A DNA stretch of 64,000 nt, from assembly GCF_000470775.1 (NCBI RefSeq), contig NC_022438.1, positions 868,001 to 932,000 of the forward strand. Reading direction: 5' to 3'. Below are positions 45,546-53,998 of this stretch, piece by piece (positions within the stretch are counted from its first letter, which is position 1; each line of letters opens with the position of its first letter). Made by a program: the position numbers and the translations under genes. The notes under the pieces are model-generated. The model was not told the origin of the DNA. It was given only the letters and a program-made list of their open reading frames with translations, and did no database searches. This stretch comes from Leifsonia xyli subsp. cynodontis DSM 46306. GTDB lineage: Bacteria > Actinomycetota > Actinomycetes > Actinomycetales > Microbacteriaceae.

Positions 45546-47534
45546 TTAGGCTACGTGGATGATGGGGCGTCGTGGGGGGATCGGTTCGGCTTGCCGGAGC
45601 ACCTCGCGGGTGACGGTGGCGACTTCGCCGGAGCCGAACAGGAGGTATTTGAGCATGTTGGAGACCGGGCCGCCCTCTGTCCATTCGAAGTAGGCGTTCG
45701 GCACCACGCCGGTCAGGTCGCTGATCTGCAGCAGCACCGCCGCGAGGGTGTTGGGCACGTTCGCACTGGTGACGGTCAGCACCCGGTATCCGTGTGTGTG
45801 TGTGTGGGTCCCGTGCATGAGCAGTTCCTCTTCGAACTCGGACGAGTCGGTGCCGCGCACTTCCAGGAACAGGATCCTCGACGAGCGGGGGGATGTGGCT
45901 ATCGCGGCGTTCCGCGGTGCTCTTGGCACGATACTCCTCCTTCCCGCCGGCGCCGGGTTCGTGGGCGATGATCAGGATCTGTCCGCGGCCGGCGTCGTCG
46001 CGTAGGAATCCTTCTGCAGTGTCGTCGAAGGTGATCCTCGTCGCGCGGATCTGGAAGGACCGGGAGACGAAGGAGATGACCAGGATGCCGAGGATGAACA
46101 GCCCGGCGATGCGGATGCCGTCGGGTCGTTCGATCACGTTCAGCACCGTGGTGTACACGAACACGATGGTGATTACGGCGAATCCGACTGTTGCTGCCCG
46201 GTGACGGTGCCGGGCCGCGGAGATCGTCACGGCCACCGCGGCGGAGGTGATGAGCACGAGCACCCCGGTCGCATACGCGCCGCCCTGCGCGTCCACGTCC
46301 GCGTCGAACACGATCGTGATGAGGAACGCGATGGCGGTGAACACGAGCACGAGCGGGCGGACCGCGCGCGCCCACTGCGGGGCCATGCCGTAGCGGGGCA
46401 GGTAGCGTGGCACCAGGTTCAGCAGCCCGGCCATCGCGGAGGCTCCGGCGAACCAGAGGATGAGGATCGTGCTGATGTCATACACGGTCCCGAACCCGTT
46501 ACCGAGGTACGCGTGCGCGAGGTATGCCAGTGCGCGCCCGTTTGCGTGCCCGCCGGGCTGGAACTCTTCCTGGGGGATCAGCAGGGTGGTGACCAGGCTG
46601 GAGGTGAGCAGGAAACCGCTCATGACCACCGCGGTCACCGTCAGCAGCCGGGTGGTCCCGCGGATTCGCCCGGCGGGGTGCTCGGGAGTGCCCGTGGGGT
46701 CGCCGGAGATCTGTGGCATCACGGCGACTCCGGTCTCGAACCCGGACAGCCCGAGCGCGAGCTTGGGGAACACGGTCAGCGCGATCCCGACCATCACCAG
46801 CGGGCTGCTGTGCTGGGCGGTTAGCGCACCCCACCAGTCGGTGACCACCACGGGCTGCTTGCGATGTGCGCGAGGGAGACGACGATGACGACCAGGTTCA
46901 GGGTGAGGTAGACCCCGACGAGGACGACGGCGATGCCGATCGCTTCCCGGAACCCTTTGAGGAACACCCCGGCGAGCAACGCGATCAGCAGCAGAGTGAG
47001 CGGCACCTGGCTGCCTTCGAGCCAGTCGGGAGTGAACGGGTTCTTGATGGCGTGCGCGGCTGCGTCGGCGGCGGACAGCGTGATGGTGAACATGAAGTCG
47101 GTGGCCGCGAACCCCAGCAGCATCAGCACGAAGATCTTCCCCGCCCACCACGGCAGCAGGTGCTCGAGCATCGCGATCGACCCCCACCCGGTGAAGCTCT
47201 CCCGCGCGACCCGCCGGTACACGGGGAGCGCGCCGGCGAGGGTGAGCAGCACCAGCACGACGGTCGCCAGCGGAGACAGCAACCGTGCCGCGAGGGCCGC
47301 GATCGCCGGCTGATAGCCGAGGGTGGAGAAGTAGTCCACCCCGCTGAGGCACATCACCCGCCACCACGGGTGCGTCCGGGGCGGGACCACGACATGCGGG
47401 CCCGGATGGGTTCCCCTGCCGTCGACGAGCCCGTCCAGCAGCCAGCGGCGCAGCCCGTTCACACGCGCCCCCGCGACTGGCGGCAGCACTTTCCCCGTGA
47501 TGTCGGTGCTCGTCACGTGATCCCTGTTCGTCAT
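45546..47534 (-). pseudogene. Large APC-type amino acid transporter, frameshifted
   Basis: From ATG 47534 the N-terminal segment ([22 protein letters not shown] ... [43 protein letters not shown]) breaks near 46855 and continues as [39 protein letters not shown] ... [19 protein letters not shown]. Near 45925 it breaks again before [20 protein letters not shown] ... [13 protein letters not shown]. About 660 residues when rebuilt: a ~12-helix permease with a soluble C-terminal domain. Two shifts argue for loss of function. A DosR-like box lies 56 bp upstream. Confidence 0.82.
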
Positions 47535-47589
47535 TCCGCTCCTGGCGTTGGTGTCCACGGAACCGTACGGTGGGCATCGCGCAACAACG

Positions 47590-47603
47590 AGGCCCAAGGT
47601 CCC
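47590..47603. promoter_or_regulatory. DosR-like box upstream of the APC transporter
   Basis: AGGCCCAAGGTCCC (reverse GGGACCTTGGGCCT) fits the same half-site pattern as the other boxes, 56 bp before the transporter start on the minus strand. The DNA from here to 47870 (about 270 bp) holds no gene I can support. Confidence 0.6.
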
Positions 47604-47873
47604 TGGACATCGCGGCCCCTGGACGGTTCATCGATGGGTGCGACCGATACCCGTCTCGGGCGGCCGCTCCGGGGTGGGCATGCACGGTCCAGGACTTTGT
47701 GCCCTATATGCCGCAGCCGACGTGGACGAATCTGTGGTCATGGCCGCCATCCGCATCGCCGTCCGCGCCGAGCGACAGACAATGCCGAGTGAGTTTTCAC
47801 CCTGTTTTTGCTGTTTGAATCTTGACCCCTCTGGGTGACTATGTCAAGGCTGGCGGGGACCGGGTTGTCGAAG

Positions 47874-48662
47874 TTAGTTGGCCCCAGCGAGTGCGGTGTT
47901 GCGGGTGTGTTGGAGGCGGTAGGAGGTGGTGCCGGTCTCGATGATGGCAGCGCAGAGCCTGGGGTCGGTGAAGGTGTCCGTCCATCCCGAGAATGACTGG
48001 TTGGATGCGATCGCGACGGAGTTCTTCTCTTCGCGTTCGGTGAGGACTTGGAAGAGGAGCTCGGCGCCGCGTCGGTCGAGTTCCATGTAGCCGAGCTCGT
48101 CGATGCAGAGCAGATCGACGCGGCCGTAGCGAGCGATCGTGCGGGCCAACTGCTTCTCATCTGCTGCTTCGACGAGTTCGTTCACGAGCTTGGTCGCGAG
48201 GGTGTATTTGACTCGGTAGCCCTTCTCGGCTGCGGCGGTGCCGAGGCCGATGAGGAGGTGGCTCTTGCCGGTGCCGGAGTCCCCGATGAGGCAGAGCGGG
48301 TCGCCGCGTCTGACCCAGTCGCCGGTGGCGAGCGTGTGGATGGTCGCCGCGTTGATGTTCGGGTTGGTGTCGAAGTCGAAGTCGCCGAGCCATTTCTGAC
48401 GTGGGAAGCCGGCGGAGGCGACGCGGCGGACGGTGGAGCGGCGGTCGCGGTCGTCGCACTCGGCCAACAGCACTTCGGCGAGGAAGCCTTGGTAGGACAG
48501 CTGCTCGTGCTCGGCGACCCGGATCGCTTCGTCCATCACGGCGCGAATGGTCGGTAGTCGCAGGCGTCTGCAGGCTTGGTCGACGGCGGCCGCGGCGGCT
48601 TCCTGGGTCATCCCGCGTTGCCGGCGGAGGGTGGTGGTGATGTTCGTGGTGGTTGGGCTCAT
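47874..48662 (-). CDS. istB: IS21-family helper ATPase IstB
   Basis: 262-residue DnaC-like AAA+ ATPase that assists IstA. Walker A GDSGTGKSHL, Walker B LLCIDELGYM, sensor region IASNQSF and the typical N-terminal FLAEVLLAECDDR helices. Its ATG overlaps the istA stop. Complete. Confidence 0.93.
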   Translation of the reverse strand: MSPTTTNITTTLRRQRGMTQEAAAAAVDQACRRLRLPTIRAVMDEAIRVAEHEQLSYQGFLAEVLLAECDDRDRRSTVRRVASAGFPRQKWLGDFDFDTNPNINAATIHTLATGDWVRRGDPLCLIGDSGTGKSHLLIGLGTAAAEKGYRVKYTLATKLVNELVEAADEKQLARTIARYGRVDLLCIDELGYMELDRRGAELLFQVLTEREEKNSVAIASNQSFSGWTDTFTDPRLCAAIIETGTTSYRLQHTRNTALAGAN

Positions 48663-49913
48663 GTGTCGGTGGTTCCTTCTCTCTCATCGGTGGTGGGGTC
48701 GGTGAAGACGGGGCGGCGCTGGAGGAGTTCGTCGTATTGGGTGACGGTCGGGAGCGGGCGTTTGTCCTGTGGCAGGCCGGCGATGACAGCCTGCGGATCC
48801 CGGAGCCGGCGCTGGGTGAGACTGACAACTCGTCGCTCGCGATCGGGGCGTTGTTCAACGGGCTGTCGGTGTTGGATGGCCCCACCTGCGTACAGTCGTG
48901 CTTCAACCGCGACGACGTCAGCGGAGATGGCCCCGACCGAGAGTGCCGCGCGGATCCCGGCGATCACGTCGGCTGCGCGCATGCTGCGATGGAGCAGGAG
49001 CACGTCGACGAGCTCTCTGGTGCCGGCCGTGTCGCCATTGACTTTCCTTGCCTCCTGCCAGAACGCTTCATGGGCGGCGGTGAAGGTTCCCGCCTCCCGG
49101 GCGCGTGCAAGTGCTGTCGAGCCGGGGAACGCGCCGGGCTTGTGCCGGAGGACCTCGAGGTAGTGATCCAGCTGGATCGACTCGCCTCCGCGGGCGACCA
49201 CGCGTTCGTGCCGGGCGACTTCAACGCGCCCGTCGAAGACGACGACCTCGGAAGCGCGGAGAGACGCGGACTTCACGGCCGATGAGCCGGGCAGGGACAG
49301 AGTATTTCGCCATCCGGACCGTGATCAGCCCGGACCGGTCGACCCGAGGATGCAGCACCAGTCCCGGATCAAATCGCTCCGCCGGCAGCGGCCGAAGGAG
49401 CGGGCGTTCTGTAGCGAAGTCGTCCTCGACCTTGGTTCGGCGCTGCGCGATCCGGCGCTGCTCGTCACGGGCATCCCAGCGGCGGATCATCGCGTTCAGT
49501 TGCGCGAGGGAGTCGACTTCGGGCATGGGTGAGAGCCACGTGCGGCGGAACCGGCCGACCTCGCCCTCAACGCCGCCCTTCTCGTGCGCACCGTCAATGC
49601 CGGGCTGGCAGTAGAACGCGTCGAATCCGTAGTGGGAACGGAACAGGACCCAACGGTCATTCTCGACCCGTTTGCGGTCCTTGCCGTTGACCACGGACTT
49701 CACCGCGGCGGCCAAGTTGTCGTATTTGATGTGAAGGGTCGGCATCCCGCCAATCTCCTCGAACGCGTCGATGTGGCCTTCCAGGAACGCCTCTTGCGAC
49801 TGCGTCGAGTAGACCCGGTGAATCGCCTTCCCCGAGTACGAGAGCCGAAAAGTGAACATGTGGCACTTGGTCTTCACCCCGGCCAGGATCACCCAGACCT
49901 CACCGAAATCGTC
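48659..49913 (-). pseudogene. istA: IS21-family transposase IstA, truncated and frameshifted
   Basis: Begins inside the catalytic domain at DDFGEVWVILAGVKTKCHMFTF, so the HTH N-terminus is missing. DNLAAAVKSVV and HEKGGVEGEVGRFRRTWLSPMP are the IstA core. Near 49270 the frame shifts to RVEVARHERVVARGGESIQLDHYLEVLRHKPGAFPGSTAL, continuing to the stop. Truncated plus shifted, so inactive. Confidence 0.88.
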
Positions 49914-50441
49914 CCGGGTGCTGGCCACGCCCCTCGCGGTCGCGGCAGCGCGCGCCAAGCGCGTCTCCGGCGTCGAGGTCTGGCATCTGGTGAACCACTC
50001 CGCACTGCGGCCCGGCCGCGGGCAGGGACGAGTGTTCCGGATGGCTCTCTGGCCGGACCTCGCCCGCGCGGTCACCGCCGGCGTCGACGTCCGCCTGCGG
50101 GCGTCGCACTGGCGTGTCCACGGGCTCTACCTGCGTGAACTCCACGAGCTGGGCCTCACGTTGCAGCGCGCCGGCGCCGCCGAGGACCGCGGCGGCGAGC
50201 ACGTGCTCGCCGTCTGGATCAGGCAGGCCGAAGCTGCCCTCCAGCGCCTCGAACCCCATCACGATCGCATCGGGAAACCCCCGCACCATCTCTGACCGCA
50301 GAAACGCGGCACGGGATGCGGCATCACCCGTGTCGAACACCGACAGGACCGGGCCGGGTGTCCCAGAAACATGCCCGTTCGTTTGATGAACGCGAGAGCG
50401 GTCGTGGGCGGCGGGAACTTGCTCACTTCATGGTCGGTCAT
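49914..50441 (-). pseudogene. Unidentified fourth gene of the Fic/resolvase operon, truncated
   Basis: ATG 50441 overlaps the resolvase stop (ATGA) and opens MTDHEVSKFPPPTTALAFIKRTGMFLG, which shifts frame near 50360 to VFDTGDAASRAAFLRSEMVRGFPDAIVMGFEALEG and runs into the IS21 boundary. No family recognised. A GC3-rich plus-strand frame (about 49915-50295) overlaps it and cannot be fully excluded as the real gene. Confidence 0.4.
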
Positions 50442-51043
50442 CGCCCGCTCCCCTGGGCGGCGGGCTCGCGTCCTGCGTCCGCGGGTTGGGCGAGGGCACG
50501 GCGGACGGAGGCCGAGCTGACCTGCAACTTCTTAGCGATCGTGTCCCACGTCGCGGGCGGGGTCTGGGCGCGCATCTGACGTGCGACCTCGACTCGCTCG
50601 GCGGTCATGACCGTGGGTCGGCCGCCGATGCGGCCCTGGCTGCGCGCGTACTCCAGACCGAGCCGTGTGTTCTCCCGGATCGTGTCTACGCGCAGCTGCG
50701 CGAACACCGCGACGATCCCGTACAGCGCGCGCCCCATCGGGCTCGTGGTGTCGATCGTGGGCTCCGTCAGGCTCTTGATATCGACGCTCTTGGCCTCCAG
50801 CTCGCGCAGCGTCTCGATGAGCACGCTCTCGCTGCCGGCGAGCCTGTCGAGGCGGTGAACGAGAAGCACGTCACCGGGGCGCATGTAGTCCATGCAGGCA
50901 AGCCACTGGGGACGGTTCTTGATCCGGCTCGATTCGCCGTGGTCGACGAACACACGCTCGGCGCCGGCCGCGCGCAACTCCGCCTCTTGCGCCTCAGGGT
51001 TCTGCTCCCGCTTGGACACTCGCGCGTACCCGACAACGGTCAT
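50438..51043 (-). CDS. Serine recombinase (resolvase/invertase family)
   Basis: 201 residues. Catalytic Ser 10 in YARVSKREQNPEAQ, VHRLDRLAGSE, SPMGRALYGIVAVFAQLRVDTIRENTRLGLEYARSQGRIGGRPTV, and a C-terminal HTH (WDTIAKKLQVSSASVRRALA). Small resolvase of Tn3/Hin type, complete. ATG overlaps the fic stop. A paralogue is at 52338 in the opposite orientation. Confidence 0.9.
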   Translation of the reverse strand: MTVVGYARVSKREQNPEAQEAELRAAGAERVFVDHGESSRIKNRPQWLACMDYMRPGDVLLVHRLDRLAGSESVLIETLRELEAKSVDIKSLTEPTIDTTSPMGRALYGIVAVFAQLRVDTIRENTRLGLEYARSQGRIGGRPTVMTAERVEVARQMRAQTPPATWDTIAKKLQVSSASVRRALAQPADAGREPAAQGSGR

Positions 51044-51846
51044 GACAGGCCCCTCCTCTGCTCCGTGCTGCGCCCCTCTGGCGGCCGCGGTCGCGATGCA
51101 GCGGCATCGCCCGTGGGCGGGCGCATGATGCCCTCCGGGTCCTGCCCGAAGGCGCGGCGCTGCATCTCGATGAACGAACGCATCTGTTGTCCTCGCGGGC
51201 TCTGCTCGAACGTCAGCCCCGTCATCGTCTCTCGGTGCTCCGAGCGGTCCTGCGCGGCGTAGCTCTGCACGCGATCGCGCAGGTAGTCGACCAGGGGCCG
51301 CTCCGAGCTGGCGACCGCCTGCAGTCGGACGGTGCGCAGCTCGTCGACGTCGACGCGCTCCCAGTCGATGCGGTAGCCGGCGGCGGCCGCGAGCTGGGTG
51401 ATGAAAGCGCTCTGGCTTCGGGTGTTGCCGTCTCTCATCGGGTGCAGCGCCGTCAGCTCGCCCCAGTGGTACGCGAGCCGGTCGACGAACTGGTCATGCG
51501 GCATCCCGCGCAGGTAGTTGTCCCGTCGTAGCGCGTCGTCGATCGCGCGTGCCTGGGCGGGGATGAACTCGGGCCGGCTGTACGGGATGCCGGTCCCCAT
51601 CGCCTGCGCGTCGACGTCGCGCAGTTGGCCGGCGAAGGGGTAAATCTCGTCGAACAGGCGACGGTGGATCGCCTGGAGCTGCGCGACGTCGAAACGTGTC
51701 GGCAGCGGCTCGCGGGACATGGCCGCCCACCGTACGGATGCGACGGCGTTGAGGGCCTGATCGAGCTTGGCCGCGTCGCGGATGTTGTAGTGGTTGACCA
51801 GCACTCCCCCGGAGCCGGGGTAGGTGTACTTGTCGTCGACGCTCAC
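51040..51846 (-). CDS. Fic-domain AMP transferase toxin
   Basis: 268 residues. Fic proteins transfer AMP to target proteins; bacterial FicT/VbhT-type toxins modify topoisomerases. The core motif is HPMRDGNTRSQ (family HPFxxGNGRxxR: His present, Phe to Met, second Gly to Thr, Arg kept), with LPTRFDVAQLQAIHRRLFDEIYPFAGQLRDVD and FVDRLAYHWGELTALHP before it. The C-terminal ~60 residues are disordered. No inhibitory helix within the protein, so it depends on the small protein encoded just before it. Confidence 0.87.
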   Translation of the reverse strand: MSVDDKYTYPGSGGVLVNHYNIRDAAKLDQALNAVASVRWAAMSREPLPTRFDVAQLQAIHRRLFDEIYPFAGQLRDVDAQAMGTGIPYSRPEFIPAQARAIDDALRRDNYLRGMPHDQFVDRLAYHWGELTALHPMRDGNTRSQSAFITQLAAAAGYRIDWERVDVDELRTVRLQAVASSERPLVDYLRDRVQSYAAQDRSEHRETMTGLTFEQSPRGQQMRSFIEMQRRAFGQDPEGIMRPPTGDAAASRPRPPEGRSTEQRRGLS

Positions 51847-52061
51847 GCCTCGCGGAATGCCTCACGGATCTCGCGCATGGCGACCTCTTCGGAGATCTCG
51901 CCGGTGAGGACGCGGCGAGCTCGCTCGAGCGCAGCGACGTCCGGGAAGTGGCCGGCGAGCTGGTGGCTCTTCTCGATTTCGGCCATGACGTTCTCCACGT
52001 CGATCGGCCGATCGAGGCCTGGCACTATGACCGTCTGACGCTCGGTGCGCGAAATGCTCAT
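51843..52061 (-). CDS. VbhA-like antitoxin of Fic
   Basis: 72 residues. The C-terminal half ARRVLTGEISEEVAMREI matches the antitoxin VbhA helix pattern, [ST]xxxE[GN]-type glutamate that blocks the Fic ATP site. Start ATG 52061. Its stop overlaps the fic GTG (GTGA), so synthesis is coupled. Likely autoregulates at the repeats upstream (inference). Confidence 0.8.
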   Translation of the reverse strand: MSISRTERQTVIVPGLDRPIDVENVMAEIEKSHQLAGHFPDVAALERARRVLTGEISEEVAMREIREAFREA

Positions 52062-52094
52062 TGGGGCCTCCCTCATCGACTCCCATTCTACCGC

Positions 52095-52158
52095 GTTTGC
52101 TCAAAAACCTCCATCGTGGGTTTTGAGCAAAACAGTGTTTCGGCAGGGATTTTGAGCA
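52095..52158. promoter_or_regulatory. Operator-like repeats upstream of the Fic operon
   Basis: TTTGCTCAAAA (52096-52106) and TTTTGAGCAAA (52121-52131) form a perfect 11-bp inverted repeat with 14 bp between, and TTTTGAGCA recurs at 52150-52158. Located between the antitoxin start and the divergent resolvase. Fits an operator for the antitoxin or resolvase. Confidence 0.6.
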
Positions 52159-52300
52159 TCATCGCAGCCGCAGGATTCCGCGGCTCTCCACGGTCGGTCG
52201 TGCGCTGTTCAGAAACGACCGTTTTCGGCAACCGATGGGGCGCCGCAAAGTAACTGCGCGACACGCCGAGCATCAATCCGCCGAAACCCCCTGCCGAAAC
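52137..52300. repeat. Long-spaced inverted repeat, possible resolvase site
   Basis: GTTTCGGCAGGG (52137-52148) and CCCTGCCGAAAC (52289-52300) are a perfect 12-bp inverted pair 140 bp apart, in the gap between two divergent serine-recombinase genes. Confidence 0.5.
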
Positions 52301-52337
52301 CAGATCGCGCCGAAAGGGCGGCGGTAGCGTTTTTGGC

Positions 52338-52891
52338 ATGGCACACGAAGTCGGATACGCGCGAGTCTCCAAGCGCGAACAGAACCCAGAGGCGCAAGAA
52401 GCCGAGTTGCGCGCCGCGGGATGCGAGCGCGTGTTTGTCGATCGCGGAGAGTCCAGCAGGATCATGGACAGGCCACAGTGGCTTGCCTGTCTCGACTACC
52501 TTCGGCCGGGAGACACCCTCAAGGTTCGCCGCCTCGACAGGCTCGCAGGAAGTGAACGCATCCTGATCGACACGCTCCAGGATCTCGACGCGCGGCAGGT
52601 GAACATTGTCAGCCTTACCGAGCCGATGATCGACACAACTACCCCGATGGGCCGTGCCCTTTTCGGCATCGTTGCCGTCTTCGCCCAGTTGCGCGTCGAC
52701 ACCATCCGCGAGAACACTCAACGCGGTCTCGACTATGCCCGCAGCCAGGGCCGCGTCGGCGGCCGCCCGAGCGTGATGACGCCCGAAAGGATAGCGACCG
52801 CCGAACGCATGCGAGCCGAACAGCACAGCTGGGAGAGCATCGGACGCATACTCGGCGTCGGAGCCTCCAGCGTTCGTCGAGCGTTGGCTAG
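52338..52891 (+). pseudogene. Second serine recombinase gene, truncated by IS481 copy D
   Basis: Paralogue of the 50438 gene: GYARVSKREQNPEAQEAELRAAG, RRLDRLAGSERILIDTL, MGRALFGIVAVFAQLRVDTIRENTQRGLDYARSQGRVGGRPSV, HTH WESIGRILGVGASSVRRALAS. The frame then enters IS481 copy D and stops at 52925. Only the last few residues are likely lost, so the enzyme may still work. Divergent from the Fic operon. Confidence 0.8.
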
Positions 52892-53742
52892 CTGTGTTTC
52901 TCAGGGACGTTGGTCAATCTGCTGATGGGTGGCTGGCTGCCGATGGCGGTGTGGGGCCTGTGGTGATTGTAGGAGTGCAGCCAGGCCGGGAGTGCGTTGC
53001 GGCGGGCTGATTCGGAGTTGTAGTGCCGGGCGTATGCCCAGCCGTCGGCGAGGGTGCGGTGGAAGCGTTCGATCTTGCCGTTCGTCTGCGGATGGTAGGG
53101 CCGGGTGCGTTTCGGTTGGATGCTGAGCTCGGCGCAAGCGTCGCGCCAGGCGTATGAGCGGTATGCGGAGCCGTTGTCGGAGAGCACCTGTTCGACGGTG
53201 ACGCCACGGCTGGCGAACCAGCCGACCGCTCGACGCAGAACAGCGATTGCAGTGGCGGCGGTTTCGTCGTCGTGGATCTCGGCGTAAGCGACACGGGAGT
53301 GATCGTCGATGACGGTATGAACGAACGCTGTGCCGGTGATCATGTCGCCGGTGATCCCGTGTTTCCCGGTCCGCTTCGCGGTGATGGCCTTGTTCCGCTC
53401 TCCCTGGAGACGTCCGACGTAGCGCCAGCCGCCACCGTCGGGGATGTTGCCGAGTTTCTTGATGTCGACGTGGATCATCGATCCGGGATGCTCGTGCTCG
53501 TAGCGGCGGGCGGGTTCGCCGGTGCGGACGTCGACGTGGCTGGGCCGATTGATCCGGCACCGGGAGAGGACCGTGTGAACGGTCGAGGCGGGCATGCCGA
53601 GCTGGGCGCCGATACCGACTGGTCCCAGCCGCTTCTTCCACCGCAGATGCACGACCTTGCGGACCAGTCTTCGCGGGGTCTTGTTCGGGCTGTGATGCGG
53701 CCGTGACGAACGGTCCAGCATTCCCGCCTCGCCCATCTCCAC
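52888..53742 (-). CDS. IS481-family transposase (copy D), 5' part separated by UGA
   Basis: Same as copy B but ending PEKHS. GTG start would be 53886, with TGA at 53773-53775. The stop TAG comes from the left CTAG. Confidence 0.85.
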   Translation of the reverse strand: MEMGEAGMLDRSSRPHHSPNKTPRRLVRKVVHLRWKKRLGPVGIGAQLGMPASTVHTVLSRCRINRPSHVDVRTGEPARRYEHEHPGSMIHVDIKKLGNIPDGGGWRYVGRLQGERNKAITAKRTGKHGITGDMITGTAFVHTVIDDHSRVAYAEIHDDETAATAIAVLRRAVGWFASRGVTVEQVLSDNGSAYRSYAWRDACAELSIQPKRTRPYHPQTNGKIERFHRTLADGWAYARHYNSESARRNALPAWLHSYNHHRPHTAIGSQPPISRLTNVPEKHS

Positions 53743-53998
53743 GTAACGACGAGCCCATCGGTCCGCGGTGCGTCAGGACACTCGGAAGTAGGTCGCCGCC
53801 GCAGCAACGGACCAGCCGTCGTCGACGACTTGGCGGGCCAGGCGGAGGCATTCGCGAGGAGTCAAAGCAGCATTAGCGTGGGTCACGAGGACCTCCTAAG
53901 TCATCGAGTGCAGGGAAACTAGACAGCCCCACTCTCGACCGGGAGGTCCTCACCCATCTATCGCGTCACACCTCAACCAACGTCCCTGAGCAGCACAC
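52892..53998 (-). mobile_element. IS481-family insertion sequence, copy D
   Basis: 1,107 bp, same orientation and end variant as copy B. CTAG on both sides (52888-52891, 53999-54002). One mismatch in the left terminal base (C instead of G). Confidence 0.95.

Larger units (their letters stand above)
47874..49913 (-). mobile_element. IS21-family element, 5'-truncated
   Basis: Contains the istB gene and the 3' two-thirds of istA. The istA 5' end and corresponding terminus are missing beyond about 49913, where unrelated DNA begins. Terminal repeats were not resolved; the right side may extend to about 47787. Confidence 0.8.

Noticed and set aside
49852..50295. Plus-strand ORF beside the IS21 element
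   Set aside because: High GC3 alone; the opposite frame is coupled to the resolvase gene and looks more natural, so I list only that one, at low confidence.
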